Assembly: GCA_964554945.1 (NCBI GenBank)
Contig: CAZKQQ010000003.1
Span: 27,475-91,474 of the forward strand
DNA length: 64,000 nt
Direction of reading: 5' to 3'
Source of the DNA: PSRJ01 sp964554945
GTDB lineage: Bacteria; Acidobacteriota; Terriglobia; Bryobacterales; Bryobacteraceae
Shown: in pieces, positions 34,201-43,059 of the stretch
Layout: each line of letters starts with the position of its first letter
How positions within the stretch are numbered: position 1 is the stretch's first letter
Translations under genes and position numbers: made by a program
Notes under the pieces: model-generated
The model's database searches: none
Told to the model about the DNA's origin: nothing
What the model saw: only the letters and a program-made list of their open reading frames with translations

Positions 34201-34639
34201 CCCCTGGACCTATGGTTCCGTCGGAAGACGGCGCCCTCGACTGACCACCATCTCTCCCGCCGGCCGCCCTTCTGGGACCCGGCCCTGGGGGCTCCGTTGT
34301 TCCGTGCTCCACCGCACTGAACGGCTCTATCTGCAGTTGCCAATCCGGACTCGGCGCCTCGGGCGCGATGCCTACCTCTCGAGAAAGCTTCGCAAACCCA
34401 AACATCTCCACTTGAAGCGTCCAGACCCCGTCCGGCAGGTTGGCGAATTCATACCGGCCCTGATCGTCGGTTGTCGTAACCATCTTCTGATCGTTCTGAA
34501 TCGCCGTAACCGTCGCGCCCGGAACCGGCAACCCGCCCGACTGCACCGTGCCGTGGTGCTGCGCTCCCCATGCTCCCCCGGTCAGCAAGCAGACCGTGAG
34601 AATGAGAACCAGATTCTGAGAATCGCGATTAGCGCGCAT
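31253..34639 (-). CDS. Large TonB-dependent receptor with Gly-rich insert
   Basis: About 1128 residues from the ATG at 34639; an in-frame start 33 bases further upstream is possible and neither has a good ribosome site. A signal peptide is followed by a carboxypeptidase-regulatory domain (HHGTVQSGGLPVPGATVTAI). Residues ~200-350 form a low-complexity insert dominated by Gly, Phe, Pro and Ala. This includes a tandem duplication of GFGVG at 33720-33760 and a GRGGFGRGGRGPRN stretch resembling RGG motifs. The outer-membrane barrel follows and ends in MRTMQATLRFRF with a terminal phenylalanine. It is co-transcribed with the VWFA gene. The Gly-rich segment sits where the plug begins and may be an extended periplasmic linker. 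Confidence 0.87.
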   Translation of the reverse strand: MRANRDSQNLVLILTVCLLTGGAWGAQHHGTVQSGGLPVPGATVTAIQNDQKMVTTTDDQGRYEFANLPDGVWTLQVEMFGFAKLSREVGIAPEAPSPDWQLQIEPFSAVEHGTTEPPGPGPRRAAGGRDGGQSRAPSSDGTIGPGGGPNGRGPASLRQALAQNGFQQANVNAATDPSNLTADNNANGSGGNEIAFADLNQSASDALVVNGSVSGGLNMPQQNDWFGFGRGFDNGFGPGGPGGFGAPGGFAGGDGLTAPGAAAAGPAGGAPGGGAAIAGGPGGGPGGRGGGGFGVGGFGVGGFGGGFGGARGGGRGGFGRGGRGPRNVNAFGNGRRNRRQQYNGNVALILDNSALDARPYSLTGQDTPKAAYARFRSTGMFGGPLKIPHLVSGQKTFFTINYQLTRGRNANILSALVPTSDQRATVVNPQAQALLNFYPLPNFAGNTRYNYQTPLVNVTNQSNVNARLSHTINSKNQVSGNFAWQSSNGTNPNIFGFIDTSAMTGYNTGLQYTYHFTTRLISNLRYNFSRQSTDATPFFAYTNNNVSGNAGIQGNDQAPAFYGPPSLSFSNGITTLQDGNLAHNHNTTQQVGESLLWVRGAHNLTFGMDFRRLDFNQFSQQNPRGNLLFNGTFTGSAFGDFAQGLPITSSIAYGNADKYFRTSWIDAFVNDDWRLNSKLSINAGLRWDFQAPVTELYNRLVNLAVGPAFTTVAPVCGAAVPGCTAASDAGYPSSLARPNYHEFQPRIGLAWRPFTKDSTVVRAGYGIYYNTSVYQALALQMAQQSPLSYSVTQSNSIANPYTLANAFLVPAINATPQTFALDPNFQIGYLHYWQLSIQHNLPASLVATVTYNGNKGTHQVQEFLPNTFPAGSAKSAYPSGYVYETSGGNSNYNAVSVQLQRRFRSGLAGNLVYTFSKAIDDAQGMGGRGAALVNYAQNWQDLSAERSVSSFNRTHALNLNMQWSTGQGTRGGALLRGWKGALVKDWTFSSTITLGSGLPLTPIVQNRVAAGTGFNGTVRADYVGGSLTPIGPGYGFNPLAFGAPAPGTWGNAGRNIITGPMVFSLNASAGRVFRLGERRSIDLRFDSTNVLNHVSFTSWNAILGNAQFGLPTAAGQMRTMQATLRFRF

Positions 34640-34849
34640 GAGGCTGATATTCGTTAGGCGGGTACCAACCATCGAACGTTACTAGATCATAAGACGATCC
34701 ACCTAGAAAATGGTTGTGAAAAATTACCGCAACTTTTTGGAACTTAAGGGGAAAGCGCTGTGCGGCACCGCTCGGATGGTCGCGGGCCGTCCACCTTCGA
34801 CAACTTGCGCGTGCAGCCCAATGCCACCGAAAATCGAACCCGGGGACCC

Positions 34850-36015
34850 GTGACCGCACAGTTGGCATATCTCGCCCAAGGCAAGCTCCACTGGCGGGGC
34901 GACGGCGCGCCTCAGGAATGGGAGAGCCGCTTTGGCCGTTCCCTACGCGACCGCGCAGCCCAGATCCATAACCGCCACGCCTGGAAGACGCAGGGCACCA
35001 GTGCACAATTCATGCGCGGCATGCTGTGGTCGGGACAGGAGCATGATCCAGCCGCCTTCCGCATTGCGATGACCAGTGTCACCCGCGGGCGCACACCGGG
35101 AGAGCTACTCTATTCGCTGGAAACCACGAAATCAGCGGCGTCTTCGCCGTCGATTCCGCCGGCTTCGAGCAACGCCTCTTCCACACCGCCGATTTCCGCA
35201 TCCGCCATCTCGCCATGGGTCCCGAGGGCGATGCCGTCGCTGCTTCGGTTTACCATTCCGACCACATCGCCAATCTCGCCGTTTTGAACTCCGATGGAAC
35301 GAATCTGCGCGAAGTCTCGGAAGGAGACTCTATCGACCTCGCGCCGCGCTGGGTGCCGGGCGCGCGTCGCCTCGTCTTTCAGAGCGCCGGGCTCGGCCGC
35401 GACGCCGCCGGACGTTTTTTCGGAACTGCTCCCTTCGCCGTGCAGCAGCTCGATTTGGAATCGGGCGAAGTTCTATCCCTGGCGGAAGACCCCGAAGCCG
35501 ATCTCCTCGGCCCACAAAGGTCGTCGGATGGGGCCCTGTACTACATCCGGCGCCCTCGTCCGAGTCAGCGTGTAGCCATCGACCCCTTCAGCATTGTCAA
35601 AGACACGGTGCTCTTCCCGTTCCGCCTGTCTTTCGCAGTTTTCCAGTTCTTCAACTTTTTCTCGATGAAGTACTCGGGCCGCCCTCTGTCCACCTCGCGC
35701 GGCGCCGCGCAGCGCATTCCCGATTTCCGCCGCATGATGGTGTGGGGCAACCTGATTGATGTCGACCGCGCCGCGCGCGAGAACCGCGATGGCGACCCCG
35801 ACGCCCCCTCGCTGGTTCCCTCCACCTGGCAGCTCATCCGCCAGTCCTCGCACGACAAGCAGGTCTTGGCGAAAGGTGTCCTATCCTTCGATGTCGCACC
35901 CGACGGGTCGGTGCTTTACTCAAATGGCAGCTCGGTTCACCGGCTTCATCCGGGAACCGACCGCCCCGAGCGCATCCTGATCGGCTCCATGATCGAACAG
36001 ATCGCCGCGCTTTGA
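34850..36015 (+). pseudogene. TolB-like beta-propeller protein, broken by a one-base frameshift
   Basis: The first part starts at the GTG at 34850 (TAQLAYLAQGKLHWRGDG onward) and reads to GELLYSLET near 35125. The continuation EISGVFAVDSAGFEQRLFHT is in the frame one base back and runs to 36015. Restoring one base in the CC run near 35124 joins the two into about 390 residues. The joined product has repeated propeller strands (LAPRWVPGARRLVFQSAG, GVLSFDVAPDGSVLYSNG) and a hydrophobic insert (FPFRLSFAVFQFFNFFSM). An alternative GTG start at 34760 has AAGGGG before it but adds unlikely sequence. Either a true pseudogene or a sequencing error. It is divergent from the TonB-receptor gene. Confidence 0.7.
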
Positions 36016-36155
36016 ATGGCGGATGCTTCCCGACGACGCATAAATTGAGTTACGGGTTGCTGTACTCTATCCTTTCGGCAAGCCTGCGTGATCTGGGTAC
36101 GTCCGTTGTTCTTCAGGCTAGTTAAGGTAAAATTTCGTTAGCGCGGAGCCTTTTC

Positions 36156-37213
36156 ATGATCAGCCGGCTATTCTTAACGCTCCTGCTGGCAACCTCCGCT
36201 GCCCCACAGCAAGAGCCCGCCGTGGTCAGCTTCAGCGCGCAGACGCGGCTGGTGCTCCTCCCATTTCATGTCAGGCAGGGCAAGCACTTCGTGCCTGACC
36301 TAATAGCGCAAGATGTGACTCTGTTCGAGGACGGTAAGCCACGCCCGTTCACGATCTTCGACAGTCCGGCGACGCAGGGGCGGATACCGCTCGAACTCGT
36401 GCTGCTATTCGACGTCAACCCGGCCATCCAATTTTTCTGGGATCCGGCCGATGTCTTCCGCTTTATTCCGCGTTGGGAAGAAGGCATGACCAGACAGCTT
36501 CTCGAAAAGCAGGACGCCGACGTCCGGATCTGCGTCTACGCCACAATGGGGCAGAAGCTCTACCGGCTCACCGGCGCGACGACCGATGCTCGCGTGGTGA
36601 CTCGCGACTTTCGCGGGCTGCTCAATGCGAGCTTCTTGACCGAAGCAGGTGCCGCTATTCCGATCACTCTGCCTCCGAAGCGAGATAGTGTGGGTTACGG
36701 CCCATTCACGCAGGACTACCAGACGAGCTACTTTCTCAGCAACGAAAACCGCGGGTGGCCGATGGAAGCGGGGATTGGGTACTGAACGACGTCGCGGCGG
36801 CGCAAGACAAGGTATCGCGCGTGATGGTGATGTTTTCGGAAGGCATCGGGGCCACGACCACTCTGCCCGAAGACATCGGAGTTCAAGCGCTTGACCTCGG
36901 CATCCCAATCTATCCGGTCGCAACCAAGTACAAGCATCACATCCAGAGCGATTTTCCACGGAATCTTTGGCGTATGCGTCAATTCAAAGATTTGGGCAGA
37001 CTGACGGGCGGCCGCTCGGTGGAGTATGCGTCGATCGATACGCCGTTGCTGTTCAAGATCCTCGATGGCATCAAGGTGGATGCTCTGGCTCAGTATGTGA
37101 TTGGATTCGTGCCCGATTCGAATGCGTCCCCCAAGCGACACACTCTCGAAGTCAGGGTGGCGAAGAAGTCGAGCGGCTCGCCCGAGGGCGGCAAGCGCAC
37201 GGCGGTTTACTGA
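36156..37213 (+). pseudogene. VWFA-related acidobacterial domain protein, broken by a one-base frameshift
   Basis: The first frame (start ATG 36156) gives a signal peptide and the family opening VVSFSAQTRLVLLPFHVRQG, then PLELVLLFDVNPAIQFFW, and stops at 36785. The missing second half, starting at DWVLNDVAAAQDKVSRVMVM in the frame one base back, continues to 37213 with YVIGFVPDSN, a landmark of the domain. A one-base loss within 36762-36774, where the sequence reads GCGGGGATTGGG, explains the break. Rejoined length is about 350 residues, normal for a short TIGR03436 member. The metal-site loop reads DVNPA, again without the serines. Confidence 0.75.
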
Positions 37214-37342
37214 TCCGGGAACTTCTCGCCGATACGGCTTATGGCTGGGACGTCACGAACGGGAACCGATTTTGGATAAACAGGTAGCGGCGCGAAGCAA
37301 GCAACCTTTTTCACGCAGGATCGGTAGCTTCAAACGCAAAAA

Positions 37343-37366
37343 CGGCCGCCGGCTTGCCGGCGGCCG
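37343..37366 (-). terminator. Rho-independent terminator of the radical SAM gene
   Basis: A perfect GC-rich 11-base inverted repeat (37343-37353 and 37356-37366) with a two-base centre. Read on the minus strand, it is followed by five T residues at 37342-37338 or so. It lies 24 bases beyond the stop of the minus-strand radical SAM gene. Confidence 0.8.
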
Positions 37367-37389
37367 CTTCACTGGATTAGAAACGAATA

Positions 37390-39483
37390 CTAGTCACCGA
37401 AGCTGCCCACTTCTTCGCGCGCTTCGTCGGCCTTCGCGGCCGACGGCGGCGCGACAATCTGCACCAGATCCGCAGCCGGCTTCTCTTTCAGCACCTGCTC
37501 GCGATACAGTTTCGCCATCTTCTGGTCCTCGGCCGTCATCAGTCTCGCGTCGCGCGCGCGCTTCTTTTCTTCGCGCGCTGTCTTCGCAATGCCCAGCCGG
37601 TCCAGATCGTGCTGCACTTCTTTGGTCACGATCTCGTCCCGAAGCAGCAGCGAGTGCTCCGCCGATTGCAGCGGCACCTGCTTGTTGCCGGCGAAGATCT
37701 CGTGGCGGCCCTTCTCCTCGTACCACTTCGTGAGCGTCGCCGTCATGTGCATCTTTTCGATAATGTTCCGCCAACCCACGCCCGTGTTGTACGCGCAGAA
37801 TGAAATCTCGCCTTCCTGCGTTGCGTAGGGAATGATGCACTGCTCGGTCCGCCGGAAATCGTAGTTGAACAGATCCTGGAACCACATTCCCGCGATGAAC
37901 AGGAAGTTCCAGCGATCGGACCGGCGCTTCTCGATATCGTCCCGCGTGCGGTCCTTGCCGACTTTGCCGTAGCTCTTGCCCGTGGCGCCGAACGTCTTAT
38001 CGAGCTTCTTGTACCAGTCGCTCAGCTTGAAATGCGTCGGCGACATGAACGGATCGTAGTTCCGCGCCGCAGCCAGCGCCATCCCGAGAATCGACAGCCA
38101 CTTGCCCCGCGCCGCATCGTTAACCCGCGCGACGTCCTTTGCCAGCTGATCGGCGTTGATGAATGCGGTCACCGGCACCTTCTCTTTGGTTTCCTTGTCG
38201 ACCATCACGGCCATGCCCACGCCGCAATTCGGGTGGCAGCCGCAGCTCAACTGGCCCCAGCTATATTGCGGCCCGTGTACCAGGTCGCTCCAGTCCGAGA
38301 ACGTTGAGATGAACGAAATCGGGAACCAGTCGCGCGCCGGCTCGCCCAGCCCGGTCTGATTCTTCACGTCGTGCGCCAGGTGCGAAAGTGTGTACCGCTG
38401 CGCCATCCGCCGCTCGTCCGTGATCGCTTCGTCGCGCCCTGTGAACGATACCGGCTGGAACGACAGGAATGGAATCTTTTTCGGATTGTCGAGCGCGAAC
38501 TGCACCACGCGCCCCACCTGCTCGTTGTTAATGCCGTTGATGATCGTGATTACCGGAATGATGTCGACGCCGTTCGAGTGCAGGTTCTCGATCGCCCGCA
38601 GCTTCACATCGAACAGGTTGCCCACCGCGCGGTGCGAGTTGGCCGCATTGCCAATGCCGTCGAACTGTAGGTACGCGTACCGCAGCCCCGCGTCGGCAGC
38701 ACGCTTGCAGAATTCGGGATTCTTCGCGAATTCAATTCCATTGGTAGCCGCCTGCACCGAGGTATATCCCACCTCGCGCGCATAAGCGACCGCATCCACG
38801 AAGAACGGCGAAAGCGTCGGCTCCCCGCCGGAAAACTGCACCGACATCTGCCGCTTCGGCTTGATCGTGATCGCGTTATCGAGCAGCGTCTTTACGTCTT
38901 CCCACGCCAGCTCGTGCACGAACCCCACCTGGTTAGCGTCCATAAAGCATGGATCGCACATCATGTTGCAGCGATTCGTCAGATCGACCGTCAGCACCGA
39001 CCCGCGCCCATGCGTGATCGTGCTCGACCCGTGTTTGTGCAGCCTCGAGTCGTTATGCGCGCGGATGTCACGTCCGGGGAATACGTCTTCCAGGTGTTTG
39101 AAGAACTTCAAGTCGATGGCCATCACGTCTTCGAAGTGCCCATGCACCGGGCAGTCCTTGACCATCAGAATTTTGCCGTCGCGCTCGATCACCTGGGCTT
39201 TAATCTCGCCCGGCTTTTGCGTGTAGAGCACGTCGAGCGGCGTCTTGCCGTCCAGAATTTCCTGGCGCACCTCGGGGATGCAGCGCGGACACAGCGAATC
39301 GGTGTCGCGCGGCCACCCCAACGGCGGCTTGGTTTTCTCCCACGACTTGAGTAGCGGCTTATCCGACCAGGCCGGGATGAAGCCCGGGTTCTGCGCGATC
39401 TGATTTACCTTATCGAATACCGCCCAAGCCGCTCCGGCGGCCATGGTAAGAGCTTTCTCGGCGTATTTTACAGGCTTGTGCAT
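37390..39483 (-). CDS. Radical SAM protein resembling tetraether lipid synthase (Tes/MJ0619-like)
   Basis: 697 residues. The radical SAM cluster motif CNMMCDPC (C172, C176, C179) lies in TVDLTNRCNMMCDPC, and VQFSGGEPTLSPFFVD follows as the SAM-binding GGE motif. Before it, residues 65-115 hold CPRC and CPVHGHFED, a rubredoxin-like pair as in the archaeal tetraether lipid synthase family. Around residue 415 the CGCHPNCG run may bind a further iron-sulfur cluster. Tes joins lipid chains tail to tail at unactivated carbons. Acidobacteria make membrane-spanning iso-diabolic acid and branched GDGTs, so a lipid-coupling role is attractive but inferred. The C-terminal ~200 residues (GMWFQDLFNYDFRRTEQCII onward) and a Lys/Glu/Ala-rich tail go beyond the core. 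It stands alone with its own terminator. Confidence 0.85.
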   Translation of the reverse strand: MHKPVKYAEKALTMAAGAAWAVFDKVNQIAQNPGFIPAWSDKPLLKSWEKTKPPLGWPRDTDSLCPRCIPEVRQEILDGKTPLDVLYTQKPGEIKAQVIERDGKILMVKDCPVHGHFEDVMAIDLKFFKHLEDVFPGRDIRAHNDSRLHKHGSSTITHGRGSVLTVDLTNRCNMMCDPCFMDANQVGFVHELAWEDVKTLLDNAITIKPKRQMSVQFSGGEPTLSPFFVDAVAYAREVGYTSVQAATNGIEFAKNPEFCKRAADAGLRYAYLQFDGIGNAANSHRAVGNLFDVKLRAIENLHSNGVDIIPVITIINGINNEQVGRVVQFALDNPKKIPFLSFQPVSFTGRDEAITDERRMAQRYTLSHLAHDVKNQTGLGEPARDWFPISFISTFSDWSDLVHGPQYSWGQLSCGCHPNCGVGMAVMVDKETKEKVPVTAFINADQLAKDVARVNDAARGKWLSILGMALAAARNYDPFMSPTHFKLSDWYKKLDKTFGATGKSYGKVGKDRTRDDIEKRRSDRWNFLFIAGMWFQDLFNYDFRRTEQCIIPYATQEGEISFCAYNTGVGWRNIIEKMHMTATLTKWYEEKGRHEIFAGNKQVPLQSAEHSLLLRDEIVTKEVQHDLDRLGIAKTAREEKKRARDARLMTAEDQKMAKLYREQVLKEKPAADLVQIVAPPSAAKADEAREEVGSFGD

Positions 39484-39751
39484 TTCTTCTGACTCCAGCG
39501 CGACCCAAGTTATGAATTCTCAGCACACAGGCCCCCATCGGAGGCACCTCAGCCATTGTGCACTTTTAAAAAGTATACGAAGAGCTTCTCGGCCCATGAT
39601 ACGACTCGGCATTAAACTGTTGAATTTATTGGTTGTACGGCGAGTGGAGAGGTTGAATGGAGGATTCCTGAGGTTAAGCGGGCGTCCCGCCTAGTGCTAT
39701 GAAAAGACAATAGGTTAACTGAAGTTTTGCAGTCTCGCACTCGCAACGGCC

Positions 39752-40828
39752 TTATTTAGGCCGGGAAGGCAGCGTGAACACGGCGGTTCGACCATCGTCG
39801 GGACCCACGCCCGGAGCCACAGGCTTGGGCGGAGCCGCGGCGCGCACCGGAGCTGTCTCCTGCGCCACCGGCGGCAGAACCGGTTGCGCCGAAATTGTCG
39901 GTGAGGCAGTTGCGACCTCGGCTTTTGGCCTCGCTTGCGTCGGCGCCAGGCCCCACTTGATACCTGCCTTCCTCTGCGTCTCGATCTGCCTATTGATCTC
40001 TTCCTCGGAGACTGCCAGTGTCACTTTCATGGTGCCATCGTCAGCCTTGTTGAACGCGAATTTCGTTCCTTGTGATGAAGGCGAGGCTTTAGTCATCGCA
40101 TCCAGGAACTGCAAAGTCGAAGCCAGTTGCTCCGCGTCCTTTGTCGTCCGGGCATGCACCTCGGCCGCCAGTTCGAGGCCCTGCTGCACCGAAAGTCCGA
40201 ATTGAAAATGGTCAATTGAATCCAGCCCCGACGCGGCCGCGCCGCTCGATTTCGGAACGTATTTCGCCAGTCCGTCCGGCCGGTTCACTACCGCCCAGAT
40301 GTCATAGTGGTCGCGATATTCGGCGATTTGCGACGCCAGCTTCGAATCCAGGCTCGCTGCCTGGGCGCGATGATCGATGGTCGCCTTCACTGTATCCGGA
40401 TCGCCGGCGATCGCCGTCGTTTCATCCAGGAACCCGTACACGCCTGGCGCCTGCGGATTCCGGCTCGTTACCAGGGGGACTCCGTTATATAACTCGGCAT
40501 TCGGAGCCAGCTTCGCGATGTCGAATTTGCCCCGCGCGACAATGAGCGTCGGCGGCTTTTCGCCCGCGCCTGTCGATGCAATCAGCACCTCGTCGAGATC
40601 GTTCATGGCATCGAAACCTGCCGTGGCAATCAACTTCTGCCAGTCCGCCGCCTGCCCTTTCATTTCCGCCGTCAGATTCTTGGCCAGGTTCGAATTCAAC
40701 ACCGAATGCACCTTGACGCCGAACGCGATCTGCGTCTCGGCGGGCAGAAGGTTGACCAGTGTGGAATCGTCGGCGCAGTACACGGGGGCCGCGAGCACGA
40801 AGGGGAGTAGGCACAGAGTTCGTCTCAT
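39752..40828 (-). CDS. Secreted protein of unknown function (acidobacterial DUF-like)
   Basis: 358 residues from the ATG at 40828. Signal peptide 1-19, then a mixed alpha/beta body (LVNLLPAETQIAFGVKVHSV onward) with FDIAKLAPNAELYNGVPLV and an AIAGDPDTVKATIDHR segment, and a Pro/Ala-rich C-terminal ~80 residues. This is the pattern of a recurring acidobacterial secreted family whose members I cannot name, and no catalytic motif is visible. It is divergent from the GH20 gene across a spacer with two CGGTTAAC copies. The stop codon lies inside a small 6-bp hairpin (39748-39764). The 268 bases between this gene and the radical SAM gene hold no other gene. Confidence 0.65.
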   Translation of the reverse strand: MRRTLCLLPFVLAAPVYCADDSTLVNLLPAETQIAFGVKVHSVLNSNLAKNLTAEMKGQAADWQKLIATAGFDAMNDLDEVLIASTGAGEKPPTLIVARGKFDIAKLAPNAELYNGVPLVTSRNPQAPGVYGFLDETTAIAGDPDTVKATIDHRAQAASLDSKLASQIAEYRDHYDIWAVVNRPDGLAKYVPKSSGAAASGLDSIDHFQFGLSVQQGLELAAEVHARTTKDAEQLASTLQFLDAMTKASPSSQGTKFAFNKADDGTMKVTLAVSEEEINRQIETQRKAGIKWGLAPTQARPKAEVATASPTISAQPVLPPVAQETAPVRAAAPPKPVAPGVGPDDGRTAVFTLPSRPK

Positions 40829-40845
40829 GATGACCAACCATACTA

Positions 40846-40896
40846 CGGTTAACATTGGCGAAAACAGTCGGCAACGGTTATTGGCCGCCGGTTAAC
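40846..40896. promoter_or_regulatory. Direct repeat CGGTTAAC in the divergent spacer
   Basis: CGGTTAAC occurs at 40846-40853 and 40889-40896, each containing the palindrome GTTAAC, in the 104-base spacer between divergent genes. It could be a paired regulator site; nothing else supports this. Confidence 0.3.
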
Positions 40897-40932
40897 TGCC
40901 GTCCCGCCGATAGGCACTACACTGGTGTGGTG

Positions 40933-43059
40933 ATGTTTTTTTCGTGGCGTATGCCGGAGTTTGTCCGCTTCGGAGTTTGGGCCCGCGCGCAGTATTGTGT
41001 TATCCCGTCGCTCATTCTGCTGAACTGTGCCGCGGTAGCGTTTGCCGCCGGCCCGGCCCTTATGCCTTGGCCGGCCACCGCCCAGTTCCACCCAGGCCAA
41101 CTTGAAATCAATGTTGGCTTTTCGATATCAGTGGCGGGCGCCGGCGCTTCCGATCCGCGCGTCAAAGCCGCGGTCGCACGAACTTTCACGCGGCTTGCTC
41201 GCCAGACCGGCTTGCCCATTCAACCGCGCCTGGCAACTTCTCCCGAGCACGCCGCTCTGCGCGTAATCGTTGAACAGGCGGACCACCGGCCGCCGCAGCA
41301 AGCGGCCGATAACGAGGGGTACTCGCTTGTGATTTCCGAGTCCGGTTCGCGCCTTTCCGCCGATCGCCCGCTCGGTGTCCTGCGGGGCCTCGAAACATTT
41401 CTTCAACTGGTCCGCCAGAACCCGGGTTCCGGCGCCAATACCATTCCCGGATTCTCCCTGCCTTTTACCGAGATCCGCGATGAGCCGCGCTTCTCCTGGC
41501 GCGGCCTCTCGCTCGATGTCTCCCGCCACTTCATTCCCGTCGACGGCATCAAGCGCACCATCGATGGTCTCGCGGCCGTCAAGCTCAATGTCCTTCACTG
41601 GCATTTGTCCGACGACCAGGGCTTCCGCGTTGAGAGCAAACTTTACCCGCGGTTGCAAAAGTACGGCTCCGATGAAATGTATTACACGCAGGCGGAAATC
41701 CGGGACGTGATTTCCTACGCTCGCGACCGCGGCGTTCGCATCGTTCCCGAATTTGACGTGCCCGGACACGCCTCGAGCTGGCTGCCGGGATATCCGAGCC
41801 TCGGAAGCCGGCCGGGCCCGTTTCAATTGGTCCATGAGCGCGGCGATCCCACCGGCGTCATCGATCCCACCAAGGAATCCACCTACCGTTTCCTTACCGC
41901 GTTTTTCGGCGAAATGGTGAAGCTATTCCCCGATCCGTATTTTCACATCGGCGGGGACGAGGTGAATCCGCGCGAGTGGAACAACGAACCGCGCATCCGC
42001 GCGTTCATGACCAGGCACCACTTGGCCGACTCGAAGCAGTTGCAGGCGTATTTCAACCGCCGCGTCGAAAAAATTCTGGCGCGTTACGGAAGGCATATGG
42101 TCGGCTGGGATGAGATTTTGCATCCCGATCTACCCAAGACCGTCATCATTCAATCCTGGCGCGGCCAGAAATCTTTGGCGGAGGCCGCCAGCCAGGGTTA
42201 CAACGGAATTCTTTCGGCGGGCTATTATCTCGACCTGATGCAGCCCGCGGCGCAGCACTATGCCGTGGACCCGCTGAAGGGGGAGATCGGGAACCTCCCG
42301 CCCGAGGAGTCTAAACGCATTCTGGGCGGGGAGGCTGCGATGTGGGAAGAACTGGCCACCGCGGAGACCCTGGATGCGAAGCTGTGGCCGCGCCTGGCCG
42401 CGATTGCCGAGCGTTTCTGGTCGCCCCAATCGGTGGCCGATGCCGCCTCGATGTACGACCGGCTCGCCGTGACGAACCGCTGGCTGGAGTGGCTCGGCTT
42501 AACCCATCGCTCGAATCTTGAGTTGATCCGCCAGCGCCTGGCCGGTTCGATGCCCGTTGCTCCGCTCGATGCATTCGCCGGCATTCTCGAACCCGTCAAA
42601 GGTTATGAACGCCATCGCGCCGGTTGGGGCGCATCGACCGCCTTCAATCATTTGGTGGACGCCATTCCGCCTGAGAGCGACGCCGCGCGCAATTTCAGCG
42701 ATGCCGTCGACCTATACCTAGCCGCTCCGAATCCCAACGCCGCCGAGAGTCTGCGCAAGCAAATGGCGGCATGCATCGACAAGGCTACTGCCGCGCGCCC
42801 GGTGCTCGAGAGCAACTCTCTCTTATTGGAAGATCTCCCGCTGGCCGATGCCGTGACCGTGCTATGCCGTGCCGGTATCGAAGCATTGTCCTATCGGGCG
42901 TCCGCGCCGCCGCCGGATTGGAAGCCGCGCACCCTGGCGGCCATCAAAGACGCCGGCACGCACCGCGCGAACCTGCTTATCGCGATCGCCCCTGCCATCG
43001 AGAAGCTCGTCGGGCAGCCCGAACGATCCGTCAACGGGATCTCCGACCCCGTTCATTGA
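40933..43059 (+). CDS. Beta-N-acetylhexosaminidase, glycoside hydrolase family 20
   Basis: 708 residues from the ATG at 40933 (the frame opens at 40855, but the signal peptide favours the later start). An N-terminal GH20b-like domain is followed by the catalytic TIM barrel: RGLSLDVSRHFIPVDGIKR, NVLHWHLSDDQGFRVES, VRIVPEFDVPGHASSW, and FHIGGDEV with the catalytic Asp-Glu pair at 342-343. The pair removes terminal GlcNAc or GalNAc residues with substrate-assisted catalysis. Export is expected from the N-terminal hydrophobic segment. A C-terminal ~130-residue helical tail follows. Targets could be chitin oligomers or host or cell-wall glycans. The end overlaps the convergent TPR gene by 7 bases. 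Confidence 0.93.
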   Translation: MFFSWRMPEFVRFGVWARAQYCVIPSLILLNCAAVAFAAGPALMPWPATAQFHPGQLEINVGFSISVAGAGASDPRVKAAVARTFTRLARQTGLPIQPRLATSPEHAALRVIVEQADHRPPQQAADNEGYSLVISESGSRLSADRPLGVLRGLETFLQLVRQNPGSGANTIPGFSLPFTEIRDEPRFSWRGLSLDVSRHFIPVDGIKRTIDGLAAVKLNVLHWHLSDDQGFRVESKLYPRLQKYGSDEMYYTQAEIRDVISYARDRGVRIVPEFDVPGHASSWLPGYPSLGSRPGPFQLVHERGDPTGVIDPTKESTYRFLTAFFGEMVKLFPDPYFHIGGDEVNPREWNNEPRIRAFMTRHHLADSKQLQAYFNRRVEKILARYGRHMVGWDEILHPDLPKTVIIQSWRGQKSLAEAASQGYNGILSAGYYLDLMQPAAQHYAVDPLKGEIGNLPPEESKRILGGEAAMWEELATAETLDAKLWPRLAAIAERFWSPQSVADAASMYDRLAVTNRWLEWLGLTHRSNLELIRQRLAGSMPVAPLDAFAGILEPVKGYERHRAGWGASTAFNHLVDAIPPESDAARNFSDAVDLYLAAPNPNAAESLRKQMAACIDKATAARPVLESNSLLLEDLPLADAVTVLCRAGIEALSYRASAPPPDWKPRTLAAIKDAGTHRANLLIAIAPAIEKLVGQPERSVNGISDPVH

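Noticed and set aside
33606..34244. Plus-strand proline-rich frame of 212 codons
   Set aside because: It is the exact antisense of the Gly-rich insert of the TonB receptor; proline runs mirror glycine codons.
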